Positions 12,231 to 22,513 of a DNA stretch of 64,000 bases are shown piece by piece (position 1 is the stretch's first letter; every line of letters starts with the position of its first letter). Below the pieces are notes generated by a model, which worked only from the letters and a program-made list of their open reading frames with translations, was not told the DNA's origin and ran no database searches. Location: positions 124,001-188,000 of the forward strand of contig NXFV01001959.1 in assembly GCA_002803225.1 (NCBI GenBank). Reading direction: 5' to 3'. Made by a program: the position numbers and the translations under genes. The DNA is from Gamarada debralockiae. Taxonomy: Eukaryota; Ascomycota; Leotiomycetes; Helotiales; Hyphodiscaceae.

Positions 12231-12678
12231 TCAATCGTTGTTTTGGCAGCCATACCCCAAAACTCGGTAATCTGAGAGCTGAGCAATCCTACTCCCCGAA
12301 CCGGGTTCTTGCCGATGGCGAGCCAGATCCCGAAGATCTGGGTTTGGCGAGATGCCGTGTAACGTACCTTGAAATATGCGGATATTGGTAGCCGGAGAAG
12401 TCCTCGAGTAGATCCTCTCGAGTCGTGCAGAACTCCTGTACCACCACGGTCACAAAAAAAGGGGGGCAAGCGGAATTGATTAGTACCGCATTGATGGGAA
12501 CATCGTATATTAATCGTTCCATCACTTTCATCGAAGTGATATCTCCAGTAATGCAATCAGGCAAACATAACCCTGAATTCTTAAAAGATACATGGCTTGG
12601 TTTAGGATATTGTCTATAACTGATGGCAGTTCCATGGGTGTCTCCCTCCCAATCGTTGAAATGGATAGAACGACTCAT
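12231..12678 (-). CDS. Possible two-exon hypothetical protein
   Basis: Candidate of 122 residues: exon 12678-12368 starts MSRSIHFNDWEGDTHG, then a 79-nt intron (GTACGT donor, GGAGTAG acceptor), then exon 12288-12231 ending RVLGYGCQNND. The phases close exactly. The middle reads MERLIYDVPINAVLINSA, a plausible folded stretch, but I recognise no domain and there is no signal peptide. The overlapping minus-strand frame 12116-12556 is an alternative reading of the same DNA. It lies in a gene-poor segment with no neighbour to suggest a role. It could equally be a relic or chance. Confidence 0.3.
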
Positions 12679-13692
12679 ATGATGGTATATTCTTATAACC
12701 TAATTTATTGCGGTATCGGATTCATCCCCCCTTTTCTTCGTCGTCTCTGTCTTAGTTTCTCGTATTGGACAGATGGGGCAATGGACACTGCATCTTCGGG
12801 TGATAAAGCGTGTTTGTCGTGCCGGCAGTGAACGGGAGTCGCTGCGTTCTGCAATACCTGCAGATTTGCATCCTTATTGAGGCAGGATAGACAAGTCCTG
12901 GATACGTAGTCCTCGCATCGAGTAAGACGTAATGCCTCGTGAATGTTGTTGTCGACTTAACCCGGTTGTCGGGACTTTTGAGTTGATTCTGGGAGTACAC
13001 GGCTTGCAGCAGTCCAGGAGCTTCAGCCTAATGCAGACCTCCGAAGATCCCGCATGCGAGGGACCTTGAACGGTGGATGGACTTTGGTGCCTTTCCCTTT
13101 AGTGGCGGTTATGGCCGTTGAACTTTGGGGGTGGATTATTTGGCTTCCAGAGGCTTGCGAGAAGAGGACCTGGTAGGTATTACATTGTATTGCCACACGA
13201 ACTGGTTGATACGATGGATGAGAGTACCAATTGTCCATTGATAATACAATGACTGATATATGTACAACCAACCTTTCTTGCGCCGATTCCGAAAGCACTC
13301 CGCCGCCACCTTTCAAACCGTGAACTGATCTGAGCGATCTCCTTTCTGTTCCCCTTCCAAAATCCAATGTCCAATGTCCAGTGCCCAGAACCCTCCGTTG
13401 ACCGTTCGTTAGTGATAACCAGAAATTTATGACCTGACGCCGTGTCCCAGTATAGAGGTGCTAGCCGAACCAAGACCACATCCCGATGATAGATCCAACA
13501 CAGGGCTGGAATTGCTTGAATCGCATATTTGGCATGATCGATAGGGATACCAGATTCCTATGCTTGGATGCGAGAATTCTTTGATTGGCGTACCATCCAA
13601 GATGGATTAATAGCTGGCGTTCGACAGTCTCCTATGTGGAGGACATGTTAACCAAATGATTCTGACGTGGAGGGAGTGGATAAGATGCGTTG
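12679..13692. other. Non-coding or decayed stretch
   Basis: About 1 kb. Minus-strand frames at 13023-13367 and 13180-13479 overlap each other in different frames, which argues against either being a gene. Nothing else is recognised. Confidence 0.35.
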
Positions 13693-13909
13693 TCACGGAC
13701 CACATCGTTCGTCTAATCTGTACACCTCATCAGTCACTGGGCACCCTTCAACTGGGAAAGCTAAATAAATGAAAAAGTACTTACCTAAATTCAATTGCAA
13801 CGACCGTCGGTGGACAACGCTTATGTGTCGTCTCATAACTTGTGCACCAAGCCCGGACTGTATAACGGACGTGACCGCATCGAAACTCGACTTGTGTGTA
13901 GTCACACAT
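13693..13909 (-). CDS. Small two-exon cysteine/histidine-containing peptide (49 aa)
   Basis: A tiny gene that a length-filtered gene finder would miss. Exon 1 (13909-13785) encodes MCDYTQVEFRCGHVRYTVRA followed by WCTSYETTHKRCPPTVVAIEF. A 67-nt intron (GTAAGT donor; CTGAT branch-like site about 15 nt before GTACAG) joins exon 2 (13717-13693), ending LDERCGP. The closer in-frame acceptors all give immediate stops, so this acceptor is the only one that continues the protein. Five cysteines and two histidines (CGH, WC, H..RCPP, CG) suggest a small metal-binding or disulfide-rich fold. Similar short MC[DK]YT..EF.CGH proteins are, as far as I recall, widespread and uncharacterised in filamentous ascomycetes. 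There is no signal peptide, so it is probably intracellular. Confidence 0.55.
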
Positions 13910-16285
13910 CTTGGAGGTGGCCCGGTGGGGGACTGGCTCTGAAAATCGTCGGTCCGAACGCAGGACAAGATGTTGAGAACGGTCTGATTTAGACTGTTTA
14001 AATAAACAGTGTCGACCACAAAGGTAAAGTGGTAGAATGGAGTGGTATGATGTTGGGAGGTTGAGTATGAGGAGGGGTAGCAAGCATATATGCAGGAAGA
14101 GGAAAGTAGTCAAATCTGCTGCAGTCTAAAAGTCTTAAATTGAGACTCTAGTTGTGGGATGAGCGACTACATATGTAGGAGAGCTGCAGCCCATGATCTG
14201 TGGTCGGGTTCCACGCGATGGAATCGGCGCATTCGGGCTCGAGGACGAGGGTTTCTCTCCAGGGTATGGCATTTGGGACTCGAGGAGCACTTCATGTGCG
14301 CTGTATGGACGCCGTCTGAATACCCCCGTAATTAAGCAGTGGACCGTTGTGCCAGGGTATCCTCAGTACCACGGTAGCCCAAGGGCCAAGCGAACAATGC
14401 CGGGCCTAAGCTGCACCAAAAACTGAGTAAAGGTGGGGTATCCATAGAAGGGCCAGATGCTTGTACTGGCTGCGACAGAAGCAAGAGAAGCTTTGCACGT
14501 GGAGGGCCGAGTAGCGCCACGCCTATTCGAGGCAAAGGCTAATATCCTTCTAACTGTATTTGCTTTTGGGGTCTGTTTTGCAGATTTTGAGGAGTCTGTT
14601 ACCCCACCATACAGCCCCGAGTTCGGATTTGTCTGCTATACCGCACCAAAACCGCTATTCAAGAATGTAGCTAGGGATCAACAATCTGATCAAGAACTTA
14701 AAAACTGATCATGACCAGACACAAAAGTTGGTGAGATCTCAAATCTGGCCTGCGTTGGGAATTTGGATAAACAGGGTTATCTGTTGGCCGTGCTGTTTAA
14801 AGCAGCTGCAGACGCCGCCAAGTTAATACTCCGAGATAAGGTAAATTGGACCCCTAGGAGAATTTCACTGCAATGCTGTACCTGGCATTAATATGTTTCA
14901 ATTCTACGAGGCCGTGTGCCAAAAGCAGGTCAACAAGACCAGTAGCCAAAAGGAAATTCGGTGCGCACCCCGCTTGAAGCCTCGAATATTTGAGTTCGAC
15001 GAAAGGTTGACTGCGAAGCTTGTGATCTGCCATATAGCGAGATAATTATTGCGATTGGACAGGGATCGTTATGAGCGTTTTACTGTATCATGGTAAAGAT
15101 AAATTACGCACCTCGCAAGGGCCGGATGTGGAGGATACGCTAGAGTATTTACCATACGGCCGGCTCCATAAATCAGAGCGGCTGATGTACTTCCCTGTAT
15201 TGCCCTGTTTTTGTGCATTATTCGTCGGTTTGGAACCGTGAAGTTATGACAATACTTGCGAGTGTCAAGGGCCTCCAGAGCTTCGGCTGTCAAGATCTTG
15301 AGTCGAACATGTCTCTCGTACCAGTAAGACACAAATGGAGAAAAGTTTCAACTGCCAAGAAACCCTGATCTTCGCATTTTGTCATTTGTGTGAAAAATGA
15401 TGAGGCAATCCTGTCTCTCAAGCTCGAGACATGGGGGATACAACTTGATACAAACTAATACCTTGACAACTCTGTTGCGTAATGACCGTCATCAACAGTC
15501 ATGATCTTGCTGCCGGTAATTTTGGATGATCACGTCAGCAAGACAATCTCGGCCGAAGTTGTGGGTCTTTCCTGCCTTTCCAGCTCCCCAAAATCCGCAC
15601 CGTCGAACTCTAAACTTACTTTATACGGCTCAACACCCGGAAGGAGCACAATGTAATCGAGACACGGGAAGTCGAAGCTAGATATTTTGTGAACCCTTGA
15701 AGGGCACGCAAAGGCGTAGAAAGAAGGCAATGTGTACGTACGCTCGAAGTCGTCTGCGGCCACTGGCCGACGCAAATCTTAAGAAGGTGAAGACATTCAT
15801 CCCGAGCCCTTTATCCTTGAGGAAGATCTGAGTCCATACGTAGTAGTCTATCATTCGCTATCGGTATCGCACTTCTGTATCTCGGTCCCTCGGAAGCCGA
15901 TTCCTTCGTCAATCTACAAATTTCTCATAAATTCTGGCGTCATCTGTGGAAAAGTGGCGGATTTACCAAGCTCTTGGAGACGGAGAATCTGTTCGGGTTT
16001 AGGAGCGTTCCTTCTGTGGATAGAAACCCATCAGAGCACGTTCCCTAACGCCTCAAAATGTCTCACAAGTGGAGGTCACAGGGGTGATTGGCACTAAAAA
16101 GTCCGCTGGGTTACCCGTAGCCGCGGCGCCGGCATTGAAAACTGGACGTCAGAATTGGTCTTCAAAAGAAAAGTTGCGGCAACGCGGCTGAGTAGATAAG
16201 CTGTCCAGGGATTCGGCTAAGAAAGTAGTCTATACTGTATTGATACGGAGTATGCACGTATGTGCGTCTGGAGCCGATTGACGAG
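13910..16285. other. Gene-poor stretch
   Basis: About 2.4 kb without a confident gene. A minus-strand frame near 15530-15775 contains a protein-like phrase (SSFDFPCLDYIVLLPGVEPY) flanked by possible splice sites, but I could not build a consistent start. A plus-strand 83-codon frame at 14457-14708 has no recognised domain. Confidence 0.35.
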
Positions 16286-16294
16286 ACCCCTTTG

Positions 16295-16392
16295 TACTGT
16301 ACTCCCACCCCCTTTAAATGAATGTTACATATTTAGCCGGGTGGCACAGCCAAAAATTTAACATTCATTTAGGGGGAAGAGTACTACTGTAT
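16295..16392. repeat. Inverted repeat (hairpin), left end of element
   Basis: Left arm 16295-16326 and right arm 16359-16392 pair through TAAATGAATGTTA / TAACATTCATTTA, continuing into C-run/G-run and GTACT-type ends. The spacer is about 32 nt. Confidence 0.75.
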
Positions 16393-16719
16393 GATAGGAA
16401 GCATGGATCCGAAGGCGCGGTTCAGCCCTCCTCGCAGCCGTCGGCGAGGATCTGAGTTCAGTAATGGGTTCCGAAGATTTCCAAGTTCGAAATTTCGATG
16501 CCCCAGAATGTTCTGTGGGGGCTGCTGAAGAACGCCGCCGCCACTTGGCTGTGATAGGGCGAGGATCCGGGGTTCTGGTCCCGAGACCCAGGAGCTGGGC
16601 CACAGAAACACTCGGTCAATAATCTTCCAGATCTGTTGGAATCCCAGAGAAAGGACTGATCGAGGGTCCTCGACATCTTTGACCGACCTTTCAGGACCAT
16701 CATCAGCCCCTTCTCAGTA

Positions 16720-16873
16720 TGAGGTACATACTTTGGTACAGGGCGTATCAATCTTGCCTCTTCTGTCCGTGCGTGTACTTCGAAATAGTTGGAAAGTTAG
16801 TTCTAGTAAACCGAAATACCTGCACAGACAGAAAAAGCAAGATTGATACGCCCCTGTACGAAGTATCTCCTCA
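16720..16873. repeat. Long imperfect inverted repeat with C-to-T differences
   Basis: Arms 16720-16785 and 16811-16873 pair over about 63 bases with a 25-nt loop; the core is GTACAGGGCGTATCAATC against its complement. Mismatches are mainly C in one arm against T in the other (for example CCTCTTCTGTCC against CTTTTTCTGTCT), as expected of repeat-induced point mutation or deamination. Confidence 0.75.
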
Positions 16874-16935
16874 CCCTGGTTTAAAGCTTAATTTTTTATA
16901 TGGAACCTGCTAGAAATTTAACCTTTAAACCAGGG
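16874..16935. repeat. Short inverted repeat CCCTGGTTTAAAG
   Basis: CCCTGGTTTAAAG at 16874-16886 pairs with CTTTAAACCAGGG at 16923-16935. The right arm is followed by GGGGAAGAGTAC, also found at 16373-16384. Confidence 0.7.
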
Positions 16936-16953
16936 GGGAAGAGTACAAGGGGT

Positions 16954-18077
16954 GCTGGACACAGGTTCCGTCAAGAAGAAAATACTTGGACGAAGCTGAA
17001 GAACCGGAAGAGCTGAAAGAATCGAAGTCCGAAAACATGGAGAAAAGACAAGAAATTCCTTCAATCAAAATCCAAGTTCAAACTTGGGCTCCGGGCTCTC
17101 AAGATCCTCCACAGTCAACTCGCAACTGGAAGGCTACCATCAAGACTTTAACGAAAAAACAAGAATTTATCCTTCGATTTTGATCTTCATTCGTTCACCG
17201 ACATTACACGCACCTAAGCCCTCTCAGTAGTCCCAGAAATTCCAATTCAAAACGTAAGTTCTTCTTATCAGAGAGCATGACGATGCAACCTTCTAGACTG
17301 AAAGATCACCGCCCACGATGGAAACGTATTGAGTTCGTGGGGGTTTCAAACGCATGCTCAGAAACCACAATGTTCCGCCTTCTCTCCCAAGCCATCATGC
17401 ACCGAAAGCAGCCGCATATCTCCCAGCATGCGTTACCGCCAGACTACAGTAGCATCATGATCTCTCTCAACTGCCGTTCCAGAAGCTCTCCCTACAATCT
17501 CTCAAATCACCTCAACCCTTCCAAGTTCCATCACACTTCAAGAACCGCACAAAAAGCATATGCGAACCAACGGCCATGAGCTATCTCTGCACGTTGCTTT
17601 CTGAAACCTACACACGTAAACTCTATATTGACCCCGCATCGCGTAGATACCGTACGAGCACCTTTGTACGGTCCGATCTAGCTCGCATATTTGGGAAGTC
17701 GGGAGTTTGGGAGGACCGAATAATGGAAGGCACGTAGTGAAAGTGCCTTGCCGCTCGTTCTTGCATTGGCCGGCTCGCTGCCTCTTCATAGTCTTTCTTT
17801 GTTTATATGTCCGACAAGACTGGGGATGCTCTCTGCAGTTTATCCAGAGGCTGACAAGCGATGTTACACAGCATGATGGCACCAGGGTTTCGCATTTTTT
17901 TGTTTCACTTTGTAGGATATTCTGGAAAGCTGAGTATGCACGCGATGATATGGTTTGGATGATTGGAACACTTTCACGCAACGACTCCAATACCCAGCAA
18001 TTCCATGGCCCTATGTACCAAACACCTCAAACCCTCAAACCCTCAATTTGCCAATATACACAATCTAACACATTACT
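16954..18077. other. Intergenic, no confident gene
   Basis: About 1.1 kb at the 3' side of the acidic nuclear protein gene. Plus-strand frames at 16986-17183 and 17277-17579 lack recognised domains. The plus-strand frame 17707-18708 mostly overlaps the 3' end of the minus-strand gene and is taken as its shadow. Confidence 0.4.
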
Positions 18078-20912
18078 TCATGAACGTGCGCGTTTTCTCT
18101 TCGGTGCTGGCGTTCCGTTTACTGCCATTCCAAGCGCGATCTTGCTCCGAATTCCCACCTTGACTGCACTCTTCTTCTCCTCCGCTGAAGCCGTCTTTTC
18201 CGTCATCTTTTCTTTCTCCCTCTTTCCATCCGGTTTCCTCCCCTCCATGATCTGGTACTGTGTAAGTTCCTCTGCCCAAACAACACTCTTTGGCTTGTCC
18301 TTTTTGCTCTTCTGTGCTTTCTCGTCGAAGACTTCTTTCAAAAGTCTTTGGCGAAAGACTGGGTCTTCCTTTTCTTCTGCCTTCTTCGCCAAAACTTCCG
18401 ATACGCTCTGTGATCCCCCTTTGTTCTTGCGTGTATTGACCCGGGTCAATGCTGCAAGTTCTTTCTCCTCACTGCGCTTCAAGGTAACAGTGGTATCTCC
18501 ATCTTGTCCTAATCTGCGTACAGGAATGTGGCTCGGAGCACCGAGTGGTGTCTTGACGACTGGCAACCGAGTCCTGCCGCTACGCCTAATTGGCTTTCGC
18601 TCAGTGATTGTATCATCTTCGTCAACGAGAACGGGATCGTTGCGTTTTAGACGCTTACTAGGAGACGGACCAGGGAGGCCCACGTCGAACTCATCTTTCA
18701 CCTTCTGAGGCGAAGGGGAGATGTTGGTAGTCTCTCCCAAAGGAAGTCGAAGCGGTGAATGAGGCAACGATCGCTTTCTCTGGGGAATGTGGGTTTCTGC
18801 CTTCGCTGCCTTGTTTGCCTTTACTCGAGTGAGAAAGTTCCGAAGCATATCTGTGTCATCGTGGTCGTATGCAACAGGGAGAGCGTTTTCCGAGATAGTC
18901 TCCACGAGTTTGGAAGGAGTTGGATATTGTGTAGATGTCTCTGGAAGATCCTCAGTTGGAGGACTCATCATCTCATTCTCATTCGTCATGTCCTCAGAAT
19001 CAGCTGATATCGAGATGGGCTGTAGACTCTCGAGGACTTCAACAGTAAGTTCTTCCGAGTTGGACGACAATGGGGGGTTTGATTCGTCACCAGTGGGAGA
19101 GAACCTCGCAGACGGTAAGCCCTCCTCAGAAGAATCTCCCGAGGGAGAATTCAAGTCCGCTTCCACTGCAGAACCCTCTTCTAGCTGCATTTCGCCCTGT
19201 AAATTATCTGAAATTTCACTACCTGCCGAGAGAGAAGCCGGTAGGAGCTCAAAGTCCTCATCAACGATATGACGCTCTTGGTCGACCGCAGAAAGTTGTA
19301 AGGTTAGTTGCGTTGAAGTGTTAAAGTTTTTCAACTCTGTCTCATCGGACTCAGCAAGGTCTTCGGATGGCGCCATGCCTCTCGACTTAATAGCTTTATT
19401 CTCCAATTTCGTAACAGTCTCCTCCAAAAGCTCTTCTAACTTGCCTTCGCTGTTTGTTGAGGTTGGTTCAGGCATGATAGTCTCCGTCGTCTCCGTCGTC
19501 TCCCCGACATGGGCATCAGTGACCTGGTCAGGTTGCTTACTGGGCTTCTCCAAAACATTCCCAGCAGCTTGAACGACTGGCTCAGCTGCAAGTCCCCCTG
19601 CAACATCTGCAGCGACCTCGGATGGATGACTTATTGATTCTTCAGAAGCGGTTTGATCCTCCTTGACATCAGGAACAGGCTGATCTTCTACCGGTACGGA
19701 ACTAGCACGTGTTGTTCGGGTACTTCGTCGTGTACCTCTACGTTGACTTGTTCCCCTCTTCTTCTTTGGGGTGCTGGTTGTCTCCACAGGTCGGGCCGGT
19801 TCGTGGCCTGTTTCGATGCTTTCAAGAATCGCGGATTGTATCTCGAGACGTTGACGGCCGCGAGAGGATAGTGCTTCGTCGGTATCCACTATCTGCTTGT
19901 CCTCCTCTGCGATTTCGTTGACTTGAGATGGGTCATAGGGCTTCTCAGAGTGTTCATCAAGATCGTTCAAAAGGACTTTGACAACTTGGCTCAGAGATGG
20001 ATTGGGTCTAGATGGCTGGTCCGTTTCGGCCCCCAAAATCTGCTCATGTTCTCCGGTGCGGGGAAGCTCATTGTGGGTGAAATCGAAGAGCTCATTTAGT
20101 TTGTCGTTTAACGTAACTTCAGCAGCTTGGTCCGCTACCTTCGTGCTGAGTCCTGGTTCGCTCTCAACGATTGCTTCCACCTCCGGCTGAACTACTTCTG
20201 TGGAAGGTTCTTCATTCGTAGATTTGCCTGTAATAGGCGACACAGAGATGTCTGGTAGGCCTCCAGCAACTGATTTTCGGATGCTCTCCCTCATTGACTT
20301 CTTCCTCCGTGGTTTCTCGGGCGATAGCTGTAATGGTTTTGCGAAAGCTTGTGTTTGGGCTTGACCGTTCAGAGTAGCCTGCCGCAAAGGCTTCCTTGGT
20401 GTAATGACATGGTTTGCATTCGTCCGTTTCCTGGGAACGAATTGGAGCGAGTTCGCATCTGCATCGTTAAGAGGAACAGCCGTAGAGTTCTTATTACTCG
20501 TGGCATCATTGTCCCTCATATCTCCGTCCGTGCCAGACTTCTCTAGCAGATCCTTCTTCCATGTCGCGTCTCCAATGTTTTCCTTGGCACCACAAACCCT
20601 CATCCTCTTCCTAGCACCCTTCCCCTCCTTCTCCAGCTCCTTCTGCGCGGCATCAAAGTTCTCCTTATCCTGTTCTCGCTGTGACTTGAAGCCAGCCTTC
20701 TTCCAGATCTTGTGGCCTTGCAATCGCGGGGCATGGGCAGGAACTGGAGCGCGCTCCCAGGCTTTGATTGTGCGCGATGGTTGGAGCGGCGCGAAGGCAT
20801 CTTTGTATACCTCCCTTCACATACAATCAGCATCATTTCCAACTAGAAGATAATGGAGGGGAGAATACCAATTGCCATTAACAGGCTCCGAGGAAAGATC
20901 TACGCTCTCCAT
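18078..20912 (-). CDS. Acidic, low-complexity nuclear-type protein of unknown function (926 aa)
   Basis: Two exons: 20912-20869 and 20814-18078, joined by a 54-nt intron with a CTGAT branch-like site. The join creates NGNWEVYKDAFAPLQPSRT, which connects smoothly to the long frame, so I chose the ATG at 20912 (MESVDLSSEPVNGN). The protein has a basic N-terminal block (HKIWKKAGFKSQREQ, KGARKRMR), a very long acidic Ser/Glu/Thr-rich middle without predicted fold, and a Lys/Arg-rich C-terminus with SPSKRLKRND and ending PAPKRKRARS. These look like nuclear localisation signals. The only compact conserved-looking motif is KSVVWAEELTQYQ near the end, which might be a docking peptide (the V-x-W pattern loosely recalls PP1-binding RVxF motifs; inference). 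I do not recognise the family. Confidence 0.85.
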
Positions 20913-21274
20913 CAGGAAAGAACGCGCATACTACGTATCTATATATTATTAAACGTAACGAATAAGGAATTCTATTCAAACACGCTCTCAAATATTGACA
21001 TGAATTCGATAATAGACAGATATGGGGAACTGGATTATTGTAAGGATGCGCGGTTTTAAAGAGCACACGACCCGGCTTTGTTTACATTGAACTTTTGGCG
21101 AATCAGTAAAATGCGCTAGTGCGAATGCGGTTGGCGCCAAATGTTTGCAGACCTCGAACTTCGAGAACGCCGAGACCGTAAATTCAAGTTTCAACGAATC
21201 GACTCTCAGCGACCCTTCTTCAATTCGATAGATATTAAGCTAAGAGAGCGATTGGGCTGCGATAGGAAGTCATC
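20913..21274. promoter_or_regulatory. Divergent intergenic region, acidic protein / MRP10
   Basis: 362 bases between divergent start codons. It is AT-rich, with no recognised element. Plus-strand frames starting at 20853 and 21141 overlap the true exons in other frames. Confidence 0.45.
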
Positions 21275-21681
21275 ATGCCCCCGAAAGGAACCACCACGAA
21301 GCTGCAGCCAATGCGCCTGCCTCCTTTGCACAAACTGCGAGTCCGACGTCCAAACCAAGCCGATGCGAATCCATGTCTCTCAATCATGAGCTCAGTCCTC
21401 AGTACGTCTTCTGAATCTATACCAAACAATCTACGGTATCACTAATGATAATGCAGCATGTTGGGCCTCGTCAGGATATAATGTTGCGGGATGCCAGGCT
21501 TTGGAGACACAATTGAGGGCTTGTATGGATACACCTGTAAGCCTACCTTCGAGGCTATTGGAAAGGGATTGTGCTGATAAACTTTGCGATTCAGAGACCG
21601 AAAGCTCAAAAGAAGAATACGATCAATTACCATTTGTCGAGGATGTATCCGAACATCGTTGGCCCGAGGAAGAGGAAGTGA
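21275..21681 (+). CDS. MRP10: Mitochondrial small-subunit ribosomal protein MRP10 (CHCH, mS37)
   Basis: Component of the mitochondrial ribosome small subunit (yeast Mrp10, human CHCHD1 relative), imported through the Mia40 disulfide relay. Three exons: 21275-21401, 21457-21536, 21595-21681; 97 residues; introns of 55 and 58 nt. The product starts MPPKGTTTKLQPMRLPPLHK and carries the twin CX9C pattern: C-LSIMSSVLT-C and C-QALETQLRA-C. It ends in a basic tail RMYPNIVGPRKRK. Size and CHCH spacing fit the family (about 95 residues). The gene is easy to miss because every exon is short. Confidence 0.92.
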
Positions 21682-22513
21682 GTGCTGCGCCTTAGATGAA
21701 GGGAATTGTATATTTGGTGGATGATTATGGCGTATGAGGGAGATTGTGTACAATACTGCATTGCGAGGGCACGATGCTAGGGGGCATTTACGGCGCATAG
21801 ATTCGGAAATACAACTAAGTCCAAGAACATTCCTCAGACGGCATTCATTGGGGTTACATCATATCCGTCCTCCTCAATGATCAAAAGGACGGGTGTCAAA
21901 GAGCTTAAAAATGTTCCTGATATCCCTGGGCCCAATTACTCAATCGAAACAAGTCAATCATGCCCGTCTCCTCTAGATAGTCCACTTCAAACTTTGTAGT
22001 TGTTAAAAGAGGTGATTGATTGAATCCACTCTTTTGACCATGAAGTCCTTGACTATTTCATGGATTCACATATTACATCCTCACGAACTTCGATAGGAGA
22101 ACCGTTTTAGTAAATCCACCGCTTCTCGCAGGCTATGTATTCTCTACCATATGAAGCCTATCTGCTGAATCTTCGCAAATACCACTAATGCCCATCAAGG
22201 CATTACGCCATCCATTCCATCACAGTAATTGGGACGCCGTCCAGTGCAAAGTAAAATGAAGCAAAAGTACGCCGATATGAACGCCATTCAAGCAGCAGAC
22301 CCTATTCATGATCCATGTCCTTCCCAGCCCATATCATCTCAACGTTTCAATCGTAATCCACCACGATGTAGCTTCGGATAAATGAGCACACCACTTCCCG
22401 CCCACCACTTTGGGCCCACGTCTCGATCTCTCAAATCCACTGAACGATTCGTTCATGGGAAGACAGGATTGTGATCCGCACACCCTTGCTCCTCTAGCAA
22501 CAACTCACCAGCC
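21682..22513. other. Convergent intergenic region MRP10 / CDC24
   Basis: About 830 bases between converging stop codons; must contain both 3' UTRs. No gene seen. The minus-strand frame 21442-21798 overlaps the MRP10 exons and is a shadow. Confidence 0.55.

Larger units (their letters stand above)
16286..16953. mobile_element. MITE-like / truncated DNA-transposon element with terminal inverted repeats
   Basis: The ends are inverted copies. The left end reads ACCCCTTTGTACTGTACTC with a C-run and TTTAAA (about 16286-16317). The right end is the reverse complement type, TTTAAACCAGGGGGGAAGAG followed by TACAAGGGGT (about 16925-16953). Two smaller inverted repeats are nested inside. Minus-strand frames across 16384-16751 contain short phrases (for example SDPRRRLRGGLNRAFGS) that could be a frame-broken pogo/Fot1-type transposase C-terminus, but this is a weak impression. 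No clear target-site duplication was found, so the exact edges are uncertain. Confidence 0.5.

Noticed and set aside
14457..14708. Possible Zn2Cys6-like cysteine pair near 14460
   Set aside because: Only two cysteines in one frame (ACTGCDRS), followed by a stop after the next block; not a zinc cluster.
17707..18708. 333-codon plus-strand frame
   Set aside because: Two thirds of it lies antisense to the 3' end of the acidic nuclear protein gene; its Ser/Phe-rich composition is what the reverse strand of an acidic Glu/Lys-rich gene gives.
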